64,000 bases of DNA from Pigmentiphaga humi (lineage in GTDB: Bacteria; Pseudomonadota; Gammaproteobacteria; Burkholderiales; Burkholderiaceae_B). Below are positions 9,337 to 19,223 of this stretch, in pieces; the first letter of the stretch is position 1, and each line of letters begins with the position of its first letter. Made by a program: the position numbers and the translations under genes. Below the pieces are notes generated by a model. It saw only the letters and a program-made list of their open reading frames with translations, did not search any database and was not told the origin of the DNA. The DNA lies in contig NZ_UWPJ01000014.1 of the NCBI RefSeq assembly GCF_900606115.1, positions 1 to 64,000 of the forward strand, written 5' to 3'.

Positions 9337-10056
9337 TCAGTCGAGCAGATCGAAATAAGGCGCCATGCGTTCGCGCGAGCGTTCGATGTGCTCGGTCATG
9401 GCGCGGCCCGCCGCATCGCCATCCCCGGCCAGCAAGGCCTGCATGAGAGTCTCGTGCTCCTGGATCGCGTCGTCCTTTACACCCGAATGAAAGCGCAGCC
9501 TGAATAAGTGCATGTGGGCATAGAGCCGGTCCAAGGCCTCGGCAGCCAGCAGATTGCCGCTTTCGATGGCGATGCGGGCATGGAAGCGGGCGTCCTGCAT
9601 CGCAAACTTGCCGTAGGCGAGCTTGGCGTCGCCCTCTTCGGGCGCGGCCATGGCGCGCGCCATGTTCGCCAGGTCCTCGCGGCTGGCGGCGGACATTCGC
9701 TGCGCGGCGCGCATGGCGGTATGCGGCTCGATCAGCAGGCGCATGTCGTAGATCTGCTCAAACCTGTCGCGCGAAGGCATGGGCGCGGCGCTGTAGCCGA
9801 CGTTGTGCGTATTGACCACGAGGCCTTCCGCTTCGAGGCGGATGAGCGCCGCTCGAATCGGTGTCTGCGAGACACCCAGTTCGCGCACCAGCGCATCGAC
9901 GGCGATACGGCTGCCGGGTGCGATCTTCAGGGAAATGAGCTGGGCCAGCAGCGTTTCGTAGACCGCGGTGCCGAGCGGCGTGGGGCGGACGACCGTTCGA
10001 CTGGCGCGGGCGGGTTCGGTGTCGTAGTAGCGGCTGGCGCGGGATTCGGAAGACAT
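9337..10056 (-). CDS. GntR-family regulator, FCD domain
   Basis: A 239-residue regulator with a winged helix (TAVYETLLAQLISLKIAPGS, ELGVSQTPIRAALIRL; about residues 28-90) and an all-helical FCD effector domain (residues 100-235) with the metal-binding Asp/His pattern. The start at 10056 begins the family sequence; longer versions of the frame extend into the divergent gene. It is divergent from the Ldh-type dehydrogenase gene, and the 109-bp gap holds an inverted repeat (10126-10140). It probably regulates the 10166-15510 cassette in response to one of its acids. Confidence 0.9.
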   Translation of the reverse strand: MSSESRASRYYDTEPARASRTVVRPTPLGTAVYETLLAQLISLKIAPGSRIAVDALVRELGVSQTPIRAALIRLEAEGLVVNTHNVGYSAAPMPSRDRFEQIYDMRLLIEPHTAMRAAQRMSAASREDLANMARAMAAPEEGDAKLAYGKFAMQDARFHARIAIESGNLLAAEALDRLYAHMHLFRLRFHSGVKDDAIQEHETLMQALLAGDGDAAGRAMTEHIERSRERMAPYFDLLD

Positions 10057-10125
10057 GTGGGGCTGTGCGGAGATGTCGATAGGGCGAAAGCTTCTGGATT
10101 GACGCAATGACGACTGAACGTTAGC

Positions 10126-10140
10126 ATTATTTCGAATAAT
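10126..10140. promoter_or_regulatory. Inverted repeat, candidate GntR operator
   Basis: ATTATT-TCG-AATAAT, a perfect 6-bp inverted repeat with a 3-bp centre, in the intergenic region between the GntR gene and the Ldh-type gene. It stands out as AT-only sequence in a GC-rich genome. The assignment as the regulator's operator is an inference. Confidence 0.45.
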
Positions 10141-10165
10141 ATTTCCGATCGGATCTGAAATAAAG

Positions 10166-11212
10166 ATGAACGACACCAGATTGTGTAACTGGGTGGAGGC
10201 AACCGAGCTCGCGGTCCGGGCATTGCAGCGAGCCGGCGCGCCCGAGGCGCAGGCCCGCACACAGGCCGAACACCTGGTCGAGGCCGAGCTGCGCGGCCGG
10301 GCCTCGCACGGCCTGCTGCGTCTGCCCAGACTGGTCGAGCGCATCCATCGAGGCGTGCTCGATCCCGTCACCCGCGGCCAGGGCCGCTGGCGCGGCGCCT
10401 CCTTCTTCGAGATGGACGGCGAACGGGGTTTCGGGCCCGTGGTGGCCTATGCCGGGATCGAAGCGGCCCGCGCGCGGGCCCGCGAGACCGGGGTGGCCGT
10501 CGTCGCCATCCACAACAACAACCATCTGGGCATGCTGGCGCTCTACGCCGAGCGCCTGGCACGCCAGGGCCAGACGCTGATCGGGCTGTCGACCAGCGAG
10601 GCGCTGGTGCATCCCTGGGGCGGACGCCACGCGATGCTGGGCACCAACCCCATCGCCATCGGCGTACCAGCGCAGCCCGAGCCCTTTGTGCTCGATATGG
10701 CCACCAGCATCGCATCCATGGGCGCCATCCATGATCACGCCCATCGCGGCGTGCCGATTCCGCAAGGCTGGGCGCTCGATGGCCGGGGCGAACCGACCAC
10801 CGATGCGGCGGCGGCCAAGCAGGGGGCGCTGGCGCCGTTCGGCCAGGCCAAGGGGTACGCGTTGGGCCTGGCCTTTGAAGTGCTGGTGGCCAGCCTGACC
10901 GCGTCGGCCCTGGGCACCGATGTCGTCGGCACGCTCGATTCCGACCAGGTATGCAACAAGGGCGATGTCTTCATCATCATCGAGCCTGCCGCCGGTCCGA
11001 GACTGGAGGCCGTGTCGGCCTATCTGCAGGCCTTGCGCGCCTGCGCGCCGGCTGATCCCGCAAGGCCCGTGCTGGTGCCGGGCGACCGCGCCGCGCAGCA
11101 GCGCGAACGCGCCATGCAGCAAGGATTTCCCATCGCGGCGGAGGTCTGGGCGCGTATCCAGGCGCTGGCCGAGGCGCCGCATTCCGTACGAATCACCGAG
11201 GCACAACCGTGA
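10166..11212 (+). CDS. Ldh-family (malate/L-lactate/ureidoglycolate dehydrogenase type) oxidoreductase
   Basis: A 348-residue NAD(P)-dependent dehydrogenase of the MDH/LDH type-2 family, which oxidises 2-hydroxy acids or reduces their 2-oxo forms. It shows the RGRASHGLLRLPR opening (about residues 33-45), the NNNHLGM catalytic His region near residue 117, GTNPIAIG and FVLDMATS. It is the first gene of the cassette, and its stop overlaps the next start (GTGA). Confidence 0.9.
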   Translation: MNDTRLCNWVEATELAVRALQRAGAPEAQARTQAEHLVEAELRGRASHGLLRLPRLVERIHRGVLDPVTRGQGRWRGASFFEMDGERGFGPVVAYAGIEAARARARETGVAVVAIHNNNHLGMLALYAERLARQGQTLIGLSTSEALVHPWGGRHAMLGTNPIAIGVPAQPEPFVLDMATSIASMGAIHDHAHRGVPIPQGWALDGRGEPTTDAAAAKQGALAPFGQAKGYALGLAFEVLVASLTASALGTDVVGTLDSDQVCNKGDVFIIIEPAAGPRLEAVSAYLQALRACAPADPARPVLVPGDRAAQQRERAMQQGFPIAAEVWARIQALAEAPHSVRITEAQP

Positions 11213-12438
11213 ACACAGCGCATTTCGGGGTGCTGCGCGCACCTCATGAAGTCATATTCGGCGCCGGCCAGCGCCGCGCCATCGGCCGCGTGGCCGCCAG
11301 GATCGGCAAGCGGGCGCTGATCTGCACCGACGCGCGCTTTGGCGCGGCCGCCGAGATGCGCGAGATCCTGGCCGAGCTGTCGGCCGCCGGCGTCGCCGCG
11401 CAGGTCTTCGATGGCACGCTGGCGGAATTGCCGGCCGAATGCATCCTGGATTGCCTGGAGATATCGCGCGCATTCGATGCGCAGATGCTGGTGGGCGTGG
11501 GCGGGGGCAGCTGCGTGGACCTGGCCAAGCTGGTCAGCCTGCTGCTCACGCATGGCGGCGAGCTGCACGACTACTACGGCGAATTGAAAGTGCCGGGGCC
11601 GGTGCTTCCGGTGATCGCAGTGCCGACGACATCGGGCACGGGCTCCGAAATGACGCCGGTGGCGGTGCTGGGCGATCGCGGACGCGACCTGAAGGTCGGC
11701 ATTTCCAGCCCCTACCTGATCCCGCACACGGCGATCTGCGATCCCGAGTTGACGCTGACCTGCCCGCCAGGCTTGACGGCCTTGTCGGGCGCCGATGCGC
11801 TGACCCACGCCATCGAGGCCTTTACCGCGGTGCGCCATCCCGTTACGCCCGAACTCTCGCAAGGCCGGGTGTTCGTGGGCAAGAACATGCTCAGCGACCA
11901 GCAGGCGCTGTCGGCCATCCGGGCCCTCGCACGCTACCTGCCGCGCGCGGTCGAGCAGGGCGACGATCTCGAAGCGCGCAGCATGGTGATGTATGGCGCC
12001 GCCGCGGCCGGCCTGGCCTTCGGCGTGGCCGGCACGGCGGCCGCCCATGCGATCCAGTATCCCGTGGGCGCGCTCACGGGTACTGCGCACGGCCTGGGCG
12101 TGGCTGCGCTTTTGCCTTACGTCATGGAATTCAATGCGCCCGCCTGCCGCGCCGAGCTGGCCCAGATCGCGCAGGCGATAGGCTTGCCGCCCATGGCCGA
12201 TGAGGTCAGTGCGGGCGAAGCCGCCATCGCCCGAGTGCGCGAGCTGTGCAACGGCATTGGCATTCCGCGCCGGCTGGCCGAGCTGGGCGTGACCGAAGAC
12301 AAACTGGATTGGATCGCCGAGCAATCGCTGCTGTCGGCGCGCCTGGTCGACAATAATCCGCGCAAGCTCGACAAGGCGGCAATGACGCTGATCGTCGAGA
12401 ACGCATTCCACGGCCGTTCGGCCCTTTTTGCCGGCTGA
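11209..12438 (+). CDS. Iron-containing alcohol dehydrogenase
   Basis: A 409-residue group III alcohol dehydrogenase. The NAD-binding GVGGGSCVDLAK lies near residue 100 and PTTSGTGSE near residue 140. The metal-binding residues are in DALTHAIEA and in the GTAAAHAIQYPVGA and GTAHGLG segments. The GTG start is coupled to the preceding gene by a 4-bp overlap. With two succinate-semialdehyde-type dehydrogenases downstream, a 4-hydroxybutyrate dehydrogenase role is plausible but not proven; other omega-hydroxy acids are possible. Confidence 0.9.
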   Translation: MNTAHFGVLRAPHEVIFGAGQRRAIGRVAARIGKRALICTDARFGAAAEMREILAELSAAGVAAQVFDGTLAELPAECILDCLEISRAFDAQMLVGVGGGSCVDLAKLVSLLLTHGGELHDYYGELKVPGPVLPVIAVPTTSGTGSEMTPVAVLGDRGRDLKVGISSPYLIPHTAICDPELTLTCPPGLTALSGADALTHAIEAFTAVRHPVTPELSQGRVFVGKNMLSDQQALSAIRALARYLPRAVEQGDDLEARSMVMYGAAAAGLAFGVAGTAAAHAIQYPVGALTGTAHGLGVAALLPYVMEFNAPACRAELAQIAQAIGLPPMADEVSAGEAAIARVRELCNGIGIPRRLAELGVTEDKLDWIAEQSLLSARLVDNNPRKLDKAAMTLIVENAFHGRSALFAG

Positions 12439-12464
12439 GCCGGCCTGGACAGGAACCCCTCGAA

Positions 12465-13913
12465 ATGACCCTGGATACCGCGACCCTTCCCACCGACCTT
12501 TTCATCGGCGGCGCCTGGCGCGCCTCGACCTCCGGCCAGCGCATCGACGTGCTCGACCCGGCCACCGAATCGGTGATTGCCAGTGTGGCCGATGCCACGG
12601 TCGATGATGCCCGGGCCGCCGTCGATGCCGCCGACGCGGCCGCGCGGGGCTGGGCCGCTACGCCGCCGCGCCAGCGCAGCGAGATCCTGCGCAAATGCCA
12701 TGAACTCATGATTCGCGATGCCGAAAAACTGGCCGCGCTGATCAGCCTGGAGAACGGCAAAGCGCTGGGCGATGCCCGTGGCGAGGTCGCCTATGCCGCC
12801 GAATTCTTCCGCTGGTTCGCGGAAGAAGCCGTGCGCATCAACGGCGACATCAGCGTCGCGCCCGGCGGAGCGAGCCGCATCATCGTGCAATACCAGCCCG
12901 TCGGCATCGCGCTTCTGATCACCCCGTGGAACTTCCCTGCCGCCATGGCCACCCGCAAGATCGCGCCGGCGCTGGCGGCGGGCTGCACTTGCGTGCTCAA
13001 GCCCGCCACCGAAACCCCGCTGACCGCCTATGCGATCGCGCAGTTGCTGGCCGAGGCGGGCGTGCCGGACGGCGTAGTCAATGTCCTGACGACCTCCACC
13101 GCAGGCCGCGTCAGCAACGCCGTGCTCGATGATCCGCGCGTGCGCAAGCTTTCGTTCACCGGTTCGACCGAGGTCGGGCGCGTGCTGCTGCGCAAAGCCG
13201 CCGACCGGGTGATCAACTGCTCGATGGAACTGGGCGGCAATGCGCCTTTCGTGGTGTTCGACGATGCCGACATCGAAGCTGCCGTCGAGGGCGCCATGAT
13301 TGCCAAGATGCGCAACGGCGGCGAGGCATGCACGGCCGCCAACCGCTTCTATGTGCAGCGCGGCGCGGCGGCTGAATTCAGCCGCCTCCTGACCGGGCGC
13401 ATGGCGGCGCTGGTCACTGACGACGGCCTCAAGCCGGGCACCCAGTGCGGCCCGCTCGTCAATGCCGAGGCCGTGCGCAAGGTGGTCGAGCTGGTCGATG
13501 ACGCGGTCGCCAAGGGGGCCACGTTGCTCACCGGGGGCAAGCGCCTGGACCGCCCGGGCCATTTCTTCCCGCCCACGGTGCTGGCCGACGTGCCGCCCGA
13601 CGCGCAATTGCTGTCGGAGGAGATTTTCGGGCCGGTGGCGCCGATCGTGGTGTTCGACGGCGAAGACGAGGCCGTCGAACTCGCCAATGCCACTGAATAC
13701 GGCTTGGTCGCCTACCTCTATACCGGCGACCTGGCGCGCGGCTTGCGCGTTTCCGAGCGTGTCGAGGCGGGCATGATCGCGTTGAACCGGGGTATCGTGT
13801 CCGATCCGGCCGCGCCCTTCGGCGGCGTCAAGCAAAGCGGCTTGGGACGCGAAGGCGCCCATCACGGCATGCTCGAGTTCATGGAAGCCAAGTACATCTC
13901 GACGAATTGGTAA
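12465..13913 (+). CDS. NAD(P)-dependent succinate-semialdehyde-type dehydrogenase 1
   Basis: A 482-residue aldehyde dehydrogenase. It contains the cofactor-binding PWNFPAAM, the SFTGSTEVG turn, the catalytic Glu in MELGGNAP and the catalytic Cys in GGEACTAANRF. The pattern is closest to GabD-like succinate-semialdehyde dehydrogenases. It follows the iron alcohol dehydrogenase by 26 bp and probably oxidises its aldehyde product to the acid. Confidence 0.9.
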   Translation: MTLDTATLPTDLFIGGAWRASTSGQRIDVLDPATESVIASVADATVDDARAAVDAADAAARGWAATPPRQRSEILRKCHELMIRDAEKLAALISLENGKALGDARGEVAYAAEFFRWFAEEAVRINGDISVAPGGASRIIVQYQPVGIALLITPWNFPAAMATRKIAPALAAGCTCVLKPATETPLTAYAIAQLLAEAGVPDGVVNVLTTSTAGRVSNAVLDDPRVRKLSFTGSTEVGRVLLRKAADRVINCSMELGGNAPFVVFDDADIEAAVEGAMIAKMRNGGEACTAANRFYVQRGAAAEFSRLLTGRMAALVTDDGLKPGTQCGPLVNAEAVRKVVELVDDAVAKGATLLTGGKRLDRPGHFFPPTVLADVPPDAQLLSEEIFGPVAPIVVFDGEDEAVELANATEYGLVAYLYTGDLARGLRVSERVEAGMIALNRGIVSDPAAPFGGVKQSGLGREGAHHGMLEFMEAKYISTNW

Positions 13914-13980
13914 GGGCGCCTGCGGCGGCTGCCGGGACGCCAGACTCATCCTGCCCTGCCGTGCTAGTCTAGGCAGTTGA

Positions 13981-13994
13981 GTGCCTCCAGGCAC
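13981..13994. other. Short inverted repeat in the inter-gene leader
   Basis: GTGCC-TCCA-GGCAC, a 5-bp stem with a 4-nt loop, in the 169-bp gap between the two aldehyde dehydrogenase genes. There is no T-tract, so it is not an intrinsic terminator. It could be mRNA structure in the leader of the second gene. Confidence 0.35.
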
Positions 13995-14082
13995 CCGGTT
14001 CCAGGCTTTGCACCCAATCCGATAACCCGTTTTCGGGCGGCCGCCCCTCGCCGGCCGCCGCTCTCGCTCTCAGGAGACAGGC

Positions 14083-15510
14083 ATGTACCAGGATCTCGCC
14101 CTCTACATCGATGGAGAATTCATCAAAGGAGGCGGACGCCGCGAGCAGGACGTCACCAACCCGGCCACCCAGGAAGTCCTGGGCAAACTGCCGCACGCCA
14201 GCCGCGACGACCTCGACCGCGCGCTCGCCGCCGCGCAGCGCGCGTTCGAATCCTGGAAAAAGACCTCGCCGCTGGAGCGCTCGCGCATCCTGCGCAAGGT
14301 GGCCGAACTGGCGCGCGAGCGCGCCAAGGAAATCGGCGAAAACATGACGCTGGACCAGGGCAAGCCGCTGGCCGAGGCCGTGGCCGAGATCGTGACCTGC
14401 TCCGAGCACGCCGAGTGGCACGCCGAGGAATGCCGCCGCATCTACGGCCGCGTGATCCCGCCCCGCAACCCCGCCGTGCGCCAGTTCGTCGTGCGCGAGC
14501 CGGTGGGCGTGTGCGCCGCCTTCACGCCGTGGAATTTCCCGTTCAACCAGGCCATCCGCAAGGCCGCGGCCGCCATCGCCGCCGGCTGCACCATCATCCT
14601 GAAAGGCCCGGAAGACACGCCCAGCGCGGTGGTCGCCATGGCCCAGCTGTTCCACGACGCCGGCCTGCCCCCGGGCGTGCTGAACATCGTCTGGGGCGTG
14701 CCCAGCGAAATCTCCACCCACCTGATCGAATCGCCCATCGTGCGCAAGGTGTCCTTCACCGGCTCGGTGCCGGTGGGCAAGCAGCTCGCCGCGCTGGCCG
14801 GCGCGCACATGAAGCGCGCCACGATGGAGCTGGGCGGCCATTCGCCGGTGCTGGTGTTCGACGACGCCGAGGTCGAACAGGCCGCGGACATGCTGGCGCG
14901 CATGAAGATCCGCAACGCCGGCCAGGTGTGCATCTCCCCCACCCGCTTCTACGTGCAGGAAAAGGCCTACGACAAGTTCGTCGCGCGCTTTGCCGACACG
15001 ATCTCTTCGATCAAGGTCGGCGACGGCCTGACCAAGGGCACGGAAATGGGCCCGCTGGTGCACGAGCGCCGCCTGCTGGCGATGGAAATGTTCCTCGACG
15101 ATGCCAACCAGCGCGGCGGACGCGTGGTGACCGGCGGCTCCCGCCTGGGCGAAAAAGGCTTCTTCTTCGCGCCGGCCGTGGTCACCGACATCCCGGACGA
15201 CTCCAAGCTGATGACCGAAGAGCCCTTCGGCCCGATCGCCCCGGTCACCCGCTTCAAGACTACCGAGGAAGTGCTCAAGCGCGCCAACAGCCTGCCCTTC
15301 GGCCTGGCGTCCTACGTGTTCACCAACTCGCTCAAGACCGCGACGGCGGTATCGAACGGGCTGGAGGCCGGCATGGTCAACATCAACCATTTCGGCGTGG
15401 CGCTGGCCGAGACGCCGTTCGGCGGCGTCAAGGATTCGGGCATAGGCAGCGAAGGCGGCACCGAGACCTTCGACGGCTACCTGGTTACGAAGTTCATCAC
15501 GCAGATCTGA
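14083..15510 (+). CDS. NAD(P)-dependent succinate-semialdehyde-type dehydrogenase 2
   Basis: A 475-residue aldehyde dehydrogenase with [17 protein letters not shown], the catalytic Glu in MELGGHSP and the catalytic Cys in [12 protein letters not shown]. It is only moderately similar to the preceding enzyme, so it is not a recent duplicate. A good Shine-Dalgarno sequence (AGGAGA) precedes ATG. The 169-bp gap with its own leader suggests it may have a separate promoter. A repeat copy begins directly after its stop codon. Confidence 0.9.
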   Translation: MYQDLALYIDGEFIKGGGRREQDVTNPATQEVLGKLPHASRDDLDRALAAAQRAFESWKKTSPLERSRILRKVAELARERAKEIGENMTLDQGKPLAEAVAEIVTCSEHAEWHAEECRRIYGRVIPPRNPAVRQFVVREPVGVCAAFTPWNFPFNQAIRKAAAAIAAGCTIILKGPEDTPSAVVAMAQLFHDAGLPPGVLNIVWGVPSEISTHLIESPIVRKVSFTGSVPVGKQLAALAGAHMKRATMELGGHSPVLVFDDAEVEQAADMLARMKIRNAGQVCISPTRFYVQEKAYDKFVARFADTISSIKVGDGLTKGTEMGPLVHERRLLAMEMFLDDANQRGGRVVTGGSRLGEKGFFFAPAVVTDIPDDSKLMTEEPFGPIAPVTRFKTTEEVLKRANSLPFGLASYVFTNSLKTATAVSNGLEAGMVNINHFGVALAETPFGGVKDSGIGSEGGTETFDGYLVTKFITQI

Positions 15511-15582
15511 CCCCCCCTTCGCGCTTACGCGCGCCCCCGGGGGCGGCACTGGCGGACCGGCGGAGCCGGATCCGCTGTGCCC
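15511..15582 (+). repeat. Stop-abutting structured repeat, copy 4
   Basis: A simple-form copy in the sense of the plus-strand aldehyde dehydrogenase. It starts at the base after the TGA stop and contains CGCG-CTTA-CGCG, a C-run/G-run pair and CCGGC-GGA-GCCGG, ending GGATCCGCTGTGCCC. Confidence 0.85.
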
Positions 15583-15658
15583 TTGGGGGAATCGGGTGCG
15601 TGCTGTTGCTGCCTCTATAGGTTCCCCTGAGAGCGCGAGCTTGGACACGCCCCTGGAG

Positions 15659-16816
15659 TCAGATGCGTGGGACTGGCTGCGCGGCGGAGCGTGCTTGCGC
15701 TAGCCGGGCGGCATCCTGGGCGCGGGCGCGCAGGTCTTCGCCTACGCGCTGGACGTCGGCGAACACGAAGCGTCGCGCCTGCGCCAGGTCGTCCAGGCGC
15801 GGCAGGCTGGCCATTGCGCGCGCGTCGCCCAGCAGCATGGGGGCGAGATAGACCAGCAGTTCGTCCACGCAGCCGGCCTGCAGCAGCGCGCCGGTCAATT
15901 GCGGGCCGGCTTCGGCATGGATTTCGTTGATGTCGCGGCGGCCCAGCCATTGCATGACCGCCGGCAGGTCCACCCGGCCGTCGGCGCCCGGCAGGCAGAC
16001 CACCGTGGCATTGCGCGCGGCCAGCGCGGCGGCCTTGGCCTCGTCGCGCACAGCGGCGAAGATCCAGGTCTCGGTCCCGTCCAGCATGCGGGCATCCGCC
16101 GGCATGCGCAGGCGCGAATCGAGCACGATCTTGCGCGGCTGGCGAGCCGTTTGCACATGCCGGACGTCCATGCGCGGGTCGTCGGCCAGCACCGTGCCTA
16201 TGCCCGTCAGCACCGCGCAGCTGCGTGCGCGCCAATGGTGGCCGTCGGCGCGCGCGGCTGCGCCGGTAATCCATTGCGACCGGCCATTGTGCAAGGCCGC
16301 CCGGCCATCCAGCGAGGCCGCCATCTTGGCCCACAGCCACGGCGTGCCGCGGCTCATGCGGGCGACGAAACCCAGGTTCAGCGCGAGGGCCTCGTCCAGG
16401 CACACGCCCGCCGTCACGGCGATGCCGGCGGCGCGCAAGCGCGCCAGCCCCTGGCCGTTGACGCGCGGATTGGGGTCTCCCATCGCCACCACCACGCGCG
16501 CCGGCGCGGCGGCGACCAGCGCATCCACGCAAGGCGGCGTACGGCCGTGATGGCTGCACGGCTCCAGCGTCACATAGACCGTCGCGCCGGCCAGCGCATG
16601 GCCGCGCGCCTGCGCATCGCGCAAGGCGCAGACTTCGGCATGCGGCCCGCCGGCCGGCTGGGTCGCGCCTTCGCCCAGCACCTGGCCGTCGCGCACGATC
16701 ACGCATCCCACGCGGGGATTGGGCGAGGTGCGATACAGCGCGCCTTCGGCGAGCGCCAGCGCGCGCCGCATCCAGGCGGCATCATCGGTTTGTCGGGAAG
16801 GGAAATCGGACATCAT
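15659..16816 (-). CDS. ribD: Bifunctional diaminohydroxyphosphoribosylaminopyrimidine deaminase / 5-amino-6-(5-phosphoribosylamino)uracil reductase
   Basis: A 385-residue protein catalysing the second and third riboflavin steps. The deaminase domain (residues 12-150) has the zinc motifs GPHAEVCAL and PCSHHGRTPPC. The reductase domain (about 160-370) has MAASLDGRAA and the NADPH-binding region. Two ATGs open the frame (16816 and 16813), and either could be used. It follows nrdR by 33 bp, a common pairing, but ribE and ribBA do not follow it here. Confidence 0.94.
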   Translation of the reverse strand: MMSDFPSRQTDDAAWMRRALALAEGALYRTSPNPRVGCVIVRDGQVLGEGATQPAGGPHAEVCALRDAQARGHALAGATVYVTLEPCSHHGRTPPCVDALVAAAPARVVVAMGDPNPRVNGQGLARLRAAGIAVTAGVCLDEALALNLGFVARMSRGTPWLWAKMAASLDGRAALHNGRSQWITGAAARADGHHWRARSCAVLTGIGTVLADDPRMDVRHVQTARQPRKIVLDSRLRMPADARMLDGTETWIFAAVRDEAKAAALAARNATVVCLPGADGRVDLPAVMQWLGRRDINEIHAEAGPQLTGALLQAGCVDELLVYLAPMLLGDARAMASLPRLDDLAQARRFVFADVQRVGEDLRARAQDAARLAQARSAAQPVPRI

Positions 16817-16849
16817 GGTCCTGGCATCATGCGCAGCGCAACGCCGCGC

Positions 16850-17323
16850 TCAGGACTTCGCGTCCGGCAGCGGCGGACCCTGGATCTCGCGCACCACGTT
16901 GGTGAACTCGTCCACGTCCTCGAAGCTCATGTACACGGACGCGAACCGGATATAGGCGATCTTGTCGAGCTTTTGCAATTCCTGCATGACCAGTTCACCC
17001 ACCCGTTTGGAAGGCACCTCGCGCAGGCCGCTGGTCATCAAGGCTTCCTCGATGCGGGTCACCGCGGCCTCGACCGCGTCGGCGCTGACCGGACGCTTGC
17101 GCAGCGCCAGCACCAGGCTGGCGCGCAGCTTGCCCGGATCGTAGTCGGTCCGGCTGCCGTTGCGCTTGACCACCGCGGGCATCTGCAGCTCCACCCGCTC
17201 ATAGGTCGTGAACCGCCGGTCGCACTGCGTGCAGCGGCGGCGGCGGCGAATGGCGCTGCCCTCTTCCAGCACCCGGGTCTCGATCACCTGGGTGTCGTCG
17301 TGGTGACAGAAAGGACACTTCAT
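16850..17323 (-). CDS. nrdR: Transcriptional repressor NrdR
   Basis: A 157-residue regulator of ribonucleotide reductase genes. The N-terminal zinc ribbon (CPFC and CTQCDRRF cysteine pairs) is followed by an ATP-cone domain (residues 49-139: [20 protein letters not shown]) that senses ATP and dATP. It lies between glyA and ribD, as in many beta- and gamma-proteobacteria. Confidence 0.96.
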   Translation of the reverse strand: MKCPFCHHDDTQVIETRVLEEGSAIRRRRRCTQCDRRFTTYERVELQMPAVVKRNGSRTDYDPGKLRASLVLALRKRPVSADAVEAAVTRIEEALMTSGLREVPSKRVGELVMQELQKLDKIAYIRFASVYMSFEDVDEFTNVVREIQGPPLPDAKS

Positions 17324-17400
17324 GCCTGGTCCCCGGTCAATATGGCGTCCATGTCGGTTTCCCCGGCACCCGCACTGGCCCTGGAGTAGCTGCTTCCCAA

Positions 17401-17477
17401 GGCGCCGCGGATCCGGCCTGGCCGGTCCGCCAGCGCCGCCCCCTCGAGGGGGCCCGCGTAAGCGGGATGGGGGCGGG
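17401..17477 (-). repeat. Stop-abutting structured repeat, copy 5
   Basis: A simple-form copy whose edge lies 2 nt from the glyA stop codon. Its first stem is CCCGC/GCGGG and the loop of the CCGGC/GCCGG stem is CTG. Orientation follows the minus-strand glyA. Confidence 0.85.
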
Positions 17478-17479
17478 TC

Positions 17480-18724
17480 TCAACGGTAGACCGGGAACTT
17501 CGCGGTCAGGGCGTTCACGCGCTCGCGCACCGCAGCGAGGCTGGCCTCGTCGCGCGGGTTGTCGAGCACGTCGGCGATCAGGTTGGCCGTCAGGCGCGCC
17601 TCGTCTTCCTTGAAGCCGCGGGTGGTCATGGCCGGCGAACCGACGCGGATGCCGCTGGTGACGAAAGGCTTCTCGGGATCGTTGGGGATCGCGTTCTTGT
17701 TGACCGTGATGTGGGCCTGGCCCAGCGCCTGCTCGGCTTCCTTGCCGGTAATGCCCTTGGCGCGCAGGTCGACCAGCATGACGTGGCTTTCGGTGCGGCC
17801 CGACACGATGCGCAGGCCGCGCTCGACCAGGGTCTCGGCCATCACCTTGGCGTTGGCCACGACCTGGGCGGCATACGCCTTGAACGAGGGATCCAGCGCT
17901 TCCTTGAAGGCCACCGCCTTGGCGGCGATGACGTGCTCCAGCGGACCGCCCTGGATGCCCGGGAAGATGGCCGAATTGACGGCTTTCTCGAACTCGGCCT
18001 TGCACATGATCAGGCCGCCGCGCGGGCCGCGCAGCGACTTGTGCGTGGTCGAGGTGACGAAATCGGCGTGCGGCACCGGGTTCGGGTACGCGCCGCCGGC
18101 CACCAGGCCCGCGTAGTGGGCGATGTCCACCATGAACAGCGCGCCGTTGGCCTTGGCGATCTCGGCGAAGCGGGCGAAGTCGATGCGCAGCGCGTAGGCC
18201 GAGGCGCCCGCCACGATCAGCTTGGGCTTGTGTTCGGCGGCCAGGCGCGCGACCTGGTCATAATCGATCTCTTCCTGGGCGTTCAGGCCGTAGGACAGGA
18301 AGTTGTACAGCTTGCCCGAGGCATTGACCGGCGAGCCGTGCGTCAGGTGGCCGCCCTCGGCCAGGCTCATGCCCAGCACCGTGTCGCCGGGCTTGAGCAC
18401 GGCCATGTACACGCCCTGGTTGGCCTGCGAGCCCGAGTTGGGCTGTACGTTAGCGGCGTCGGCGCCGAAGATCTGCTTGACGCGGTCGATGGCGAGCTGC
18501 TCGACGATGTCGACGAACTCGCAGCCGCCGTAATAGCGCTTGCCGGGATAGCCCTCGGCGTACTTGTTGGTCAGCTGCGTGCCCTGGGCCTCCATCACGG
18601 CCGGGCTGGCATAGTTTTCCGAGGCGATCAGCTCGATGTGCTGTTCCTGGCGCTGGTTTTCCAGCTCGATGGCGGACCAGAGCTCGGGGTCGGCTTGGGC
18701 AAGGGTGAGGCTGCGGTCGAACAT
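17480..18724 (-). CDS. glyA: Serine hydroxymethyltransferase
   Basis: A 414-residue PLP enzyme that interconverts serine and glycine, charging tetrahydrofolate with a one-carbon unit. The PLP-lysine motif [12 protein letters not shown] lies near residue 228; LIASENYAS and [15 protein letters not shown] are near the N-terminus. The start at 18724 opens the conserved sequence and follows a GGAAGG-type Shine-Dalgarno sequence. It is followed by a repeat copy and then nrdR. Confidence 0.97.
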   Translation of the reverse strand: MFDRSLTLAQADPELWSAIELENQRQEQHIELIASENYASPAVMEAQGTQLTNKYAEGYPGKRYYGGCEFVDIVEQLAIDRVKQIFGADAANVQPNSGSQANQGVYMAVLKPGDTVLGMSLAEGGHLTHGSPVNASGKLYNFLSYGLNAQEEIDYDQVARLAAEHKPKLIVAGASAYALRIDFARFAEIAKANGALFMVDIAHYAGLVAGGAYPNPVPHADFVTSTTHKSLRGPRGGLIMCKAEFEKAVNSAIFPGIQGGPLEHVIAAKAVAFKEALDPSFKAYAAQVVANAKVMAETLVERGLRIVSGRTESHVMLVDLRAKGITGKEAEQALGQAHITVNKNAIPNDPEKPFVTSGIRVGSPAMTTRGFKEDEARLTANLIADVLDNPRDEASLAAVRERVNALTAKFPVYR

Positions 18725-19223
18725 GACGGGGTTTCCTTCCTGTGCAGAATGGGGCCGACCGGCGTGTTCAATGAGGACCGGCCAGCCGATTTTGCGAAAA
18801 CCGCACACGCCCCTCTGGCCATGCCTGGCCGGCATTCCGGGATGAGACGATGCGATTTGCGAACCTGCCTAACGGCTGCCCAGGCGAACGGCGGGACGGC
18901 CCCGGCCACGCACGCGCGCCGGTTGCCGCCAGAACCCTGCGCTTCCTCGTGGTTGACCCACCCGGCAACGACCGCAAGCCGCCGCCAGTATCGCCAGTTA
19001 CGCAGGGTGAAGGCAATCCGCTTATTTTAGCGCAGAACAGCGATCCGGCGTTCCATCCTCTCTAAATGGCCGACCACCGCGCAGTCCCAACCCAACCCAT
19101 CTCGAATCGGCATATCAGTTCTCCTCCCATCCCCATATCGCAGCATCTTCCGTTTCGCCACAATGGCCTTCGAAGCGGGACCACACCGCGCCCGGCCGCC
19201 GGCCGACAACAGGAGACATCGAC
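18725..19223. other. 499-bp intergenic region between divergent glyA and Bug receptor genes
   Basis: Promoters for both flanking genes must lie here. An AT-rich segment near 19020-19030 (CTTATTTTAG) could hold a -10 for glyA on the minus strand (TAAAAT). No riboswitch core, terminator or convincing small gene was recognised; a 71-codon open frame at 18850 lacks a Shine-Dalgarno sequence and family features. Confidence 0.4.

Noticed and set aside
18725-19223. Glycine or other riboswitch upstream of glyA
   Set aside because: No recognisable riboswitch core was found in the region.
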